Source: Alphaproteobacteria bacterium (GTDB taxonomy: Bacteria; Pseudomonadota; Alphaproteobacteria; Ferrovibrionales; Ferrovibrionaceae). Taken from it: a stretch of 64,000 nt of DNA. Positions 59,720-64,000 of this stretch are shown here, piece after piece; the first letter of the stretch is position 1; the number at the start of each line of letters is the position of its first letter. Where the stretch lies: the NCBI GenBank assembly GCA_947473805.1, contig CANJGB010000015.1:20801-84800 (forward strand). Reading direction: 5' to 3'. A program made the translations under genes and the position numbers. The notes below the pieces were generated by a model that was given only the letters and a program-made list of their open reading frames with translations, was not told the origin of the DNA and searched no databases.

Positions 59720-60631
59720 CTAGCGCAATTCGCGCTGAACCGTGACGGCGTCGTAGAGCGAGGTCGCTTCCGCATCACGCAACACCTGCGGTGCCGGCGG
59801 AAAGCCATCCGCCAGTTTCCGCGCCGCCGGGAAGTCTCCCGCCTGGGCCAGCCGCTCGACACCGCGCAGCCGGTCCACCCAGTCCGCCAGCGCGGCGCGG
59901 GCCGCATCGTGTGCCGGCTTGTGGAAACGCTCGGCGATGAAGCCGATTTGGCCGCGGATCATGCGCACGGTCAGTTCCGTCAGCGCTGCGTCCTCGTCCA
60001 GGAGCGCAACGCGCAGCACCTTCAGGTCGCGGTCGAAATCGGCCAGGTCGGTGGCCAACGACACGCTTTCCTCACCCGGCGGCGGCGTGCGCAACCTGGT
60101 CATGTAGGCGGTCAGGGCGTCGAGCACGAGCGGCGAGGGTTCCGTGCCGGCGAACTCGGTGACGATCACGCTGCGGGCGAACTCGCGCAGTGATGCGACC
60201 CGTCCATCATGGCCAAGGCGCGGCTTGGTCGCGACGTTGCGCAGCGTCGGGATCGTCGGCGGATTGTGCGCGCCGTCCTCGCCGCGCAGGTTCCACAGCG
60301 CATGTGTCACGTCGATCTCGCCCGGTCTGTCCGACAGGCCGGGTGCGAAGAAGCGCGCATTGGTGTCGCCGTTGACGTGGCAGGCATTGCACGAAAGGCC
60401 GGCGCGGCGCGCATTGCCGCCGAGGATCTCGGGCGAGCGAAACGCGAGCCGGCCGAACTCGACATAGAAATTCTGGTTCGCGCCGCCTTCCAGCGCCTCG
60501 CGCGGCCGGTGCAACAGGTCGCCCGCGGCCGTCGAGCCCTTCGGCAGCCACTCGCTTTGCTTCAGCGGCGCCTGCGCCTGCGCCGCGACAGGCGCAAGCA
60601 ACAGCAAGGTCAGCAGCACGCCCCCGCGCAT
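59720..60631 (-). CDS. Monohaem c-type cytochrome related to cytochrome c peroxidases
   Basis: 303 residues with signal peptide (LLTLLLLAPVAAQA). One haem site CNACH near residue 81, then PTIPTLRNVATKPRLGHDGRVASL, the C-terminal half of the dihaem peroxidase/MauG pattern with the HDGR loop. Only one CxxCH is present where the family has two, so this looks like the electron-accepting or a truncated domain. The C-terminal 130 residues are unrecognised. Its stop directly abuts the stop of the Amt-kinase gene. Confidence 0.82.
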   Translation of the reverse strand: MRGGVLLTLLLLAPVAAQAQAPLKQSEWLPKGSTAAGDLLHRPREALEGGANQNFYVEFGRLAFRSPEILGGNARRAGLSCNACHVNGDTNARFFAPGLSDRPGEIDVTHALWNLRGEDGAHNPPTIPTLRNVATKPRLGHDGRVASLREFARSVIVTEFAGTEPSPLVLDALTAYMTRLRTPPPGEESVSLATDLADFDRDLKVLRVALLDEDAALTELTVRMIRGQIGFIAERFHKPAHDAARAALADWVDRLRGVERLAQAGDFPAARKLADGFPPAPQVLRDAEATSLYDAVTVQRELR

Positions 60632-60641
60632 GACAGCCCCG

Positions 60642-62072
60642 TCAGGCCGCGGTGCCGCCGACCGTCAGCCCGTCCAGCTTCAGCGTCGGCTGGCCGACGC
60701 CTACCGGCACGCCCTGGCCGTTCTTGCCGCAGGTGCCAACACCCGGATCCAGCCGCATGTCGTTGCCGATGGCGCTGACCTTCTTCAGCACTTCCGCGCC
60801 GGCGCCGATCAGCGTCGCGCCCTTTACGGCCGGGCCGATCTTGCCGTTCTCGATGCGATAGGCCTCGGTGCAGGTGAACACGAACTTGCCCGAGGTGATG
60901 TCGACCTGGCCGCCGCCAAAATTCACCGCGTACAGGCCCTTGTCCACGCCGCGCAGGATTTCCTCCGGGTCGCGGTCGCCGGCCGCCATGACCGTGTTGG
61001 TCATGCGCGGCATCGGCATGTGGGCGAAGCTCTGCCGCCGGCCGTTGCCGGTCGGCTTCACGCCCATCAGGCGCGCGTTCAGCCGGTCCTGCAGATAGCC
61101 GGTAAGGATGCCGTCCTCGATCAGTACGGTGCGCTGCGTCGGCGTGCCCTCGTCATCGACGGTCAGGCTGCCGCGCCGGTCCATGATCGTGCCGTCATCC
61201 ACGACGGTCACGCCCTTGGCGGCGACGCGCTGGCCCATGAGACCCGAAAACACCGAGGTCTGCTTGCGGTTGAAATCGCCCTCCAGGCCGTGCCCGATGG
61301 CCTCGTGCAACAGGATGCCGGGCCAGCCCGGCCCCAGCACGACGGTCATCTCGCCGGCGGGCGCCGGCTGTGCGTCGAGGTTGACCAGCGCCTGGCGCAG
61401 CGCCTCGTCGGCGCCCTGGTGCCACGCATCGGGATGAATCCAGGCGGCATAGCCGCTGCGTCCGCCGGCGCCGTGGCTGCCGCTTTCCTGCTTGTCGCCG
61501 TCGCCGACGACGACCGACACGTTCAGCCGCACCAGCGGGCGGATGTCCTGCACCGCATGGCCGTCGGCGCGGATGATCTTGATCGCCTGCCACGAACCGG
61601 CCAGCGATGCCGACACCTGGCGCACGCGCGGGTCCTTGGCACGCAGATAGGCGTCGATGTCCTGCAGCAGCTTGGTCTTGGTTTCGAACGGCACCTCGCC
61701 CAGCGGATTGGTGTCGGTGTACAGGTGCCTGTTGGTGCCCTGCGGACCTTCGGCCATCACGCCGCCATGGCCGGCGCGCACCGCGCGCACGGTGGTCGCC
61801 GCGCGGCGGATGGCCGCCTCGCTCAGTTCGGACGCATGGGCATAGCCGGTCTGCTCGCCCGACACGGCGCGCAGGCCAAAGCCCTGGCTGGTGTCGAAAC
61901 TGGCGCTCTTCAGCCGCCCGTCATCGAACGCGAAGCTTTCCGACTGCGCATATTCCAGGAACAGTTCACCGTCATCCGCGCCGTGCAGCGCGTCGCCCAC
62001 GATCGATTCGACCCGCTTGGGGTCGAGTCCGGCGCGGGTGAAGAACAGTTCGTCTGGCGTTGGCGCGGTCAT
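60642..62072 (-). CDS. tldD: TldD catalytic subunit of the TldD-TldE protease
   Basis: 476 residues with the zinc motif LLHEAIGHGLEGD near residue 255 and the conserved NGRRQSFAHMPMPRMTNT region. In E. coli TldD/TldE cleaves flexible peptides, including CcdA antitoxin and microcin precursors. Start set at MTAPTPDELFF with AGGAG upstream. Its non-catalytic partner pmbA is at 37503. It lies 10 bp upstream of the monohaem cytochrome gene on the same strand. Confidence 0.95.
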   Translation of the reverse strand: MTAPTPDELFFTRAGLDPKRVESIVGDALHGADDGELFLEYAQSESFAFDDGRLKSASFDTSQGFGLRAVSGEQTGYAHASELSEAAIRRAATTVRAVRAGHGGVMAEGPQGTNRHLYTDTNPLGEVPFETKTKLLQDIDAYLRAKDPRVRQVSASLAGSWQAIKIIRADGHAVQDIRPLVRLNVSVVVGDGDKQESGSHGAGGRSGYAAWIHPDAWHQGADEALRQALVNLDAQPAPAGEMTVVLGPGWPGILLHEAIGHGLEGDFNRKQTSVFSGLMGQRVAAKGVTVVDDGTIMDRRGSLTVDDEGTPTQRTVLIEDGILTGYLQDRLNARLMGVKPTGNGRRQSFAHMPMPRMTNTVMAAGDRDPEEILRGVDKGLYAVNFGGGQVDITSGKFVFTCTEAYRIENGKIGPAVKGATLIGAGAEVLKKVSAIGNDMRLDPGVGTCGKNGQGVPVGVGQPTLKLDGLTVGGTAA

Positions 62073-62158
62073 GGCAACTCCTGCTCGGCCGGGTTCTTTC
62101 CCGTACCTCATCAGTATATAGGATGTTTCCACACGGTTCGGAGTGGGGGAGGACAAAA

Positions 62159-62584
62159 GTGGACACCACGAAGCGGATCGAGATCGAGCATCTTTGCGCC
62201 CGGCTGGTCACGGCCTATTGCCTGACCATCGACGTGAACGACTATCCGGCCTTCATGGAGCTGTTTGCGCCCGACGCCGAGTGGCAGCGGCCGGCGCCCC
62301 TGCCGCTGCTGCGCGGCCATGCGGAGTTCCGCCAGTACCTGGACAGCCGCGACACCTCGATCCTGTTGCGCCACGTGCCATCCAACGTCCAGGTCGACGT
62401 CATCGACGCCGACAATGCCAAGGGCATTTCCTATGTCACCGCCTACCGCTGCCCGAACTACAAGGGTGGCGTCGCCCCGATGGAGGGGCCTTTCATCATG
62501 GTGGAATACCGCGACCGGTTCGTTCGCACCCCGTCCGGGTGGCGCATCGGGCGCCGCGACACGGTGGTGGTGTTCGCCAAATAA
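62159..62584 (+). CDS. NTF2/SnoaL-like domain protein
   Basis: 141 residues. IEHLCARLVTAYCLTIDVND, YPAFMELFAPDAEW and RDRFVRTPSGWRIGRRDTVVV match SnoaL-like cone folds (nuclear transport factor 2 superfamily). A GTG start is chosen because GGAGGACAAAA precedes it; an upstream ATG at 62123 lacks one. Divergent from tldD with an 86-bp spacer. Possibly a hydratase/isomerase of unknown substrate. Confidence 0.82.
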   Translation: MDTTKRIEIEHLCARLVTAYCLTIDVNDYPAFMELFAPDAEWQRPAPLPLLRGHAEFRQYLDSRDTSILLRHVPSNVQVDVIDADNAKGISYVTAYRCPNYKGGVAPMEGPFIMVEYRDRFVRTPSGWRIGRRDTVVVFAK

Positions 62585-62772
62585 CTTAATTGCGAGTCAA
62601 TCGTAATTGGCTTCCGACATTTCGTGCGTCATATTGTCGCAGTGACGGCGAAAAAGGCTAACATTGCAATGATTTGGCCGGTACGGACAGGGTAGGAACT
62701 GACGGCTGTCTCTGCGACGAACTGACGTTTGTCCCGGGGTGGGTTTTTGGCTATTTTGCGGGGCGGCAAGTC
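62585..62772 (+). promoter_or_regulatory. Leader/promoter region of the cytochrome oxidase operon
   Basis: 188 bp without a gene. It holds a near-perfect dyad at 62588-62608 (AATTGCGA-GTCAA-TCGTAATT, 15 of 16 arm bases symmetrical) directly after the NTF2 stop, in an AT-rich patch, then GC-rich leader sequence up to coxB. The dyad may be an operator for coxB or for the divergent-reading region; the regulator is unknown. Confidence 0.4.
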
Positions 62773-63627
62773 ATGCGATTGGGGGTACTGCTGGTGGGAC
62801 GTTTTTTCGGTGTTGTGGCTGCGCTTGCGGTCCCCTTCCTCGCTCCGCTTCCGGCTTTTGCCGCTGACGGTCCCGTCGGGCAGCCGCACCCCTGGCAGTT
62901 CGGCCTGCAGGAGGGCGTGACCATCCTCAAGGATGGCATTCACGACTTCCACACCCTGCTCATGGTGATCATCACCGTGATCACCCTATTGGTCGTTGCG
63001 CTTCTTGTGTACGTGATGATGCGGTTCAACCACCGCGCAAACCCGAACCCGTCGACGACGACGCACAACACCCTGATTGAGGTGGCGTGGACGATCCTGC
63101 CGATCATCGTGCTGGTCGTGATCGCCATCCCGTCGTTCAAGCGCCTGTACGAGCAGGAGCGCATCCCTGCCGCCGACGTGACGATCAAGGCGATCGGCAA
63201 CCAGTGGTACTGGTCGTACGAATATCCCGACAACGGCAACTTCACCTTCGATGCGACGATGATCGCCGACAAGGACCTGAAGCCCGGCCAGCTGCGCCTG
63301 CTCGAGACCGAGAACGCGGTCGTCCTGCCGGTCAACAGCAACATCCGCGTGCTGATCACTGCCGCCGACGTGCTGCACTCGTGGGCCATGCCGGCGTTCG
63401 GCGTGAAGAAGGACGCCGTGCCCGGCCGCATCAACCAGGTGTGGTTCAACGCCCGCCAGGAAGGCACCTATTACGGCCAGTGCTCGGAGCTGTGCGGCGC
63501 GCTGCACGGCTACATGCCGATCAAGGTCGAGATCGTCTCCAAGGAAAAGTACGCGGCATGGGTGGAGGACGCGAAGAAGAAGTTTGCGCAGTCCGGCGCC
63601 CCGGCGAGCCAGTTCGCCGCCCAGTGA
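62773..63627 (+). CDS. coxB: Cytochrome c oxidase subunit II
   Basis: 284 residues: signal peptide (LAPLPAFAA), two transmembrane helices ([20 protein letters not shown] and [17 protein letters not shown]), and a periplasmic CuA domain with the binuclear copper ligands in [13 protein letters not shown], preceded by [12 protein letters not shown]. It accepts electrons from cytochrome c for subunit I. Start set at [11 protein letters not shown]; the frame extends upstream without conservation. 52 bp before coxA. Confidence 0.97.
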   Translation: MRLGVLLVGRFFGVVAALAVPFLAPLPAFAADGPVGQPHPWQFGLQEGVTILKDGIHDFHTLLMVIITVITLLVVALLVYVMMRFNHRANPNPSTTTHNTLIEVAWTILPIIVLVVIAIPSFKRLYEQERIPAADVTIKAIGNQWYWSYEYPDNGNFTFDATMIADKDLKPGQLRLLETENAVVLPVNSNIRVLITAADVLHSWAMPAFGVKKDAVPGRINQVWFNARQEGTYYGQCSELCGALHGYMPIKVEIVSKEKYAAWVEDAKKKFAQSGAPASQFAAQ

Positions 63628-63679
63628 CACTTCCGCATTTCCCATTGCCCGCGCTGTACGCGTAGAAGGATTGACAGAC

Positions 63680-64000
63680 ATGGCTCAGGCTCAAGGCGCC
63701 CACGGTCACGACCACGCTTCCCACGGTCATGATGACCATGGCGACCATGCCCACACCCCGTACGGCTGGCGCCGCTGGGTGTATTCGACCAACCACAAGG
63801 ACATCGGCACGATGTACCTGATCTTCGCCGTTTGCGCGGGCCTGGTGGGCGGCGCGATGTCGGTGATCATGCGCATGGAGCTGATGCAGCCGGGCGACCA
63901 GATCCTGGGCGGCAACCACCACCTGTTCAACGTGCTGGTTACCGGGCACGCGCTGATCATGATCTTCTTCATGGTCATGCCGGCGATGATCGGCGGCTTC
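63680..64000 (+). CDS. coxA: Cytochrome c oxidase subunit I, N-terminal part
   Basis: 107 codons are visible before the window ends. The start carries a His-rich head ([17 protein letters not shown]) and then the conserved [16 protein letters not shown] and [24 protein letters not shown] (haem a ligand His in TGHALIM). Catalytic subunit of the aa3-type oxidase, following coxB as usual. AGAAGGA precedes the ATG. Confidence 0.96.
   Translation, partial: MAQAQGAHGHDHASHGHDDHGDHAHTPYGWRRWVYSTNHKDIGTMYLIFAVCAGLVGGAMSVIMRMELMQPGDQILGGNHHLFNVLVTGHALIMIFFMVMPAMIGGF

Overview
The window is a gene-dense, high-GC bacterial chromosome segment that reads as an alphaproteobacterium, probably of the Rhodospirillales grade. 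Supporting points are the order ribF-ileS-lspA-DUF3035 lipoprotein-M16-M16-mutL, the largely alphaproteobacterial families DUF2093, DUF2852 and DUF3035, an endonuclease-type MutL, a contiguous lipid A cluster and a coxB-coxA pair. No rRNA or tRNA gene is visible, so a finer placement would be a guess. I see no prophage, insertion sequence, CRISPR array or integrase; most of the window is ordinary core chromosome with accessory patches.

Layout. 1-5.3 kb: rlmJ (cut by the window edge), a glutathione peroxidase, a degenerate EAL protein resembling TipF, chrA, and a cupredoxin plus FTR1 iron permease pair behind a candidate Fur box, then a MaoC hydratase. 5.3-15 kb: a housekeeping block (ribF, ileS, lspA, DUF3035 lipoprotein, an active/inactive M16 protease pair, mutL). 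15-25.8 kb: a 2-hydroxyacid dehydrogenase, an NTF2-like protein, rsmD, rluB, a class I glutamine-amidotransferase-like hydrolase, tadA, a DUF2817 peptidase, a TctC-type binding protein, enoyl-CoA hydratase, an ADP-forming acyl-CoA synthetase and purD. 25.8-33.6 kb: xseA, DUF2093, an M23 peptidase, a membrane adenylate/guanylate cyclase, then a lipid A/outer membrane operon on the minus strand (msbA-like ABC exporter, DUF374 acyltransferase, lpxK, lpxL) that lacks the expected waaA.

33.6-43 kb is accessory: a lone receiver-domain protein, two luciferase-like monooxygenases, cysQ, pmbA/tldE, several small DUF genes, a TetR regulator, an ArsR regulator between two DUF899 genes behind perfect palindromes, and a DUF559 nuclease bracketed by inverted REP-like repeats. 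43-51.3 kb is a long minus-strand run: five tandem EamA transporters joined by 4-bp overlaps (the last carries a homopolymer frameshift), a class III aminotransferase-like enzyme, a double carboxymuconolactone-decarboxylase-domain protein and a UbiD decarboxylase.

51.3-64 kb: an unknown gene convergent with a Cys-rich YkgJ-like protein, ubiA, rsmE, a tiny Met/Lys-rich secreted protein, a thioredoxin-fold/2OG-Fe(II) oxygenase fusion, gshA, an ammonium transporter fused to a histidine kinase, a monohaem cytochrome, tldD (partner of the pmbA 22 kb away), an NTF2-like protein, and coxB with the start of coxA. The most unusual items are the Amt-kinase fusion, the five-gene EamA array, the DUF899/ArsR locus and the repeat-bracketed DUF559 gene. 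None is demonstrably a wholly new system from sequence alone.
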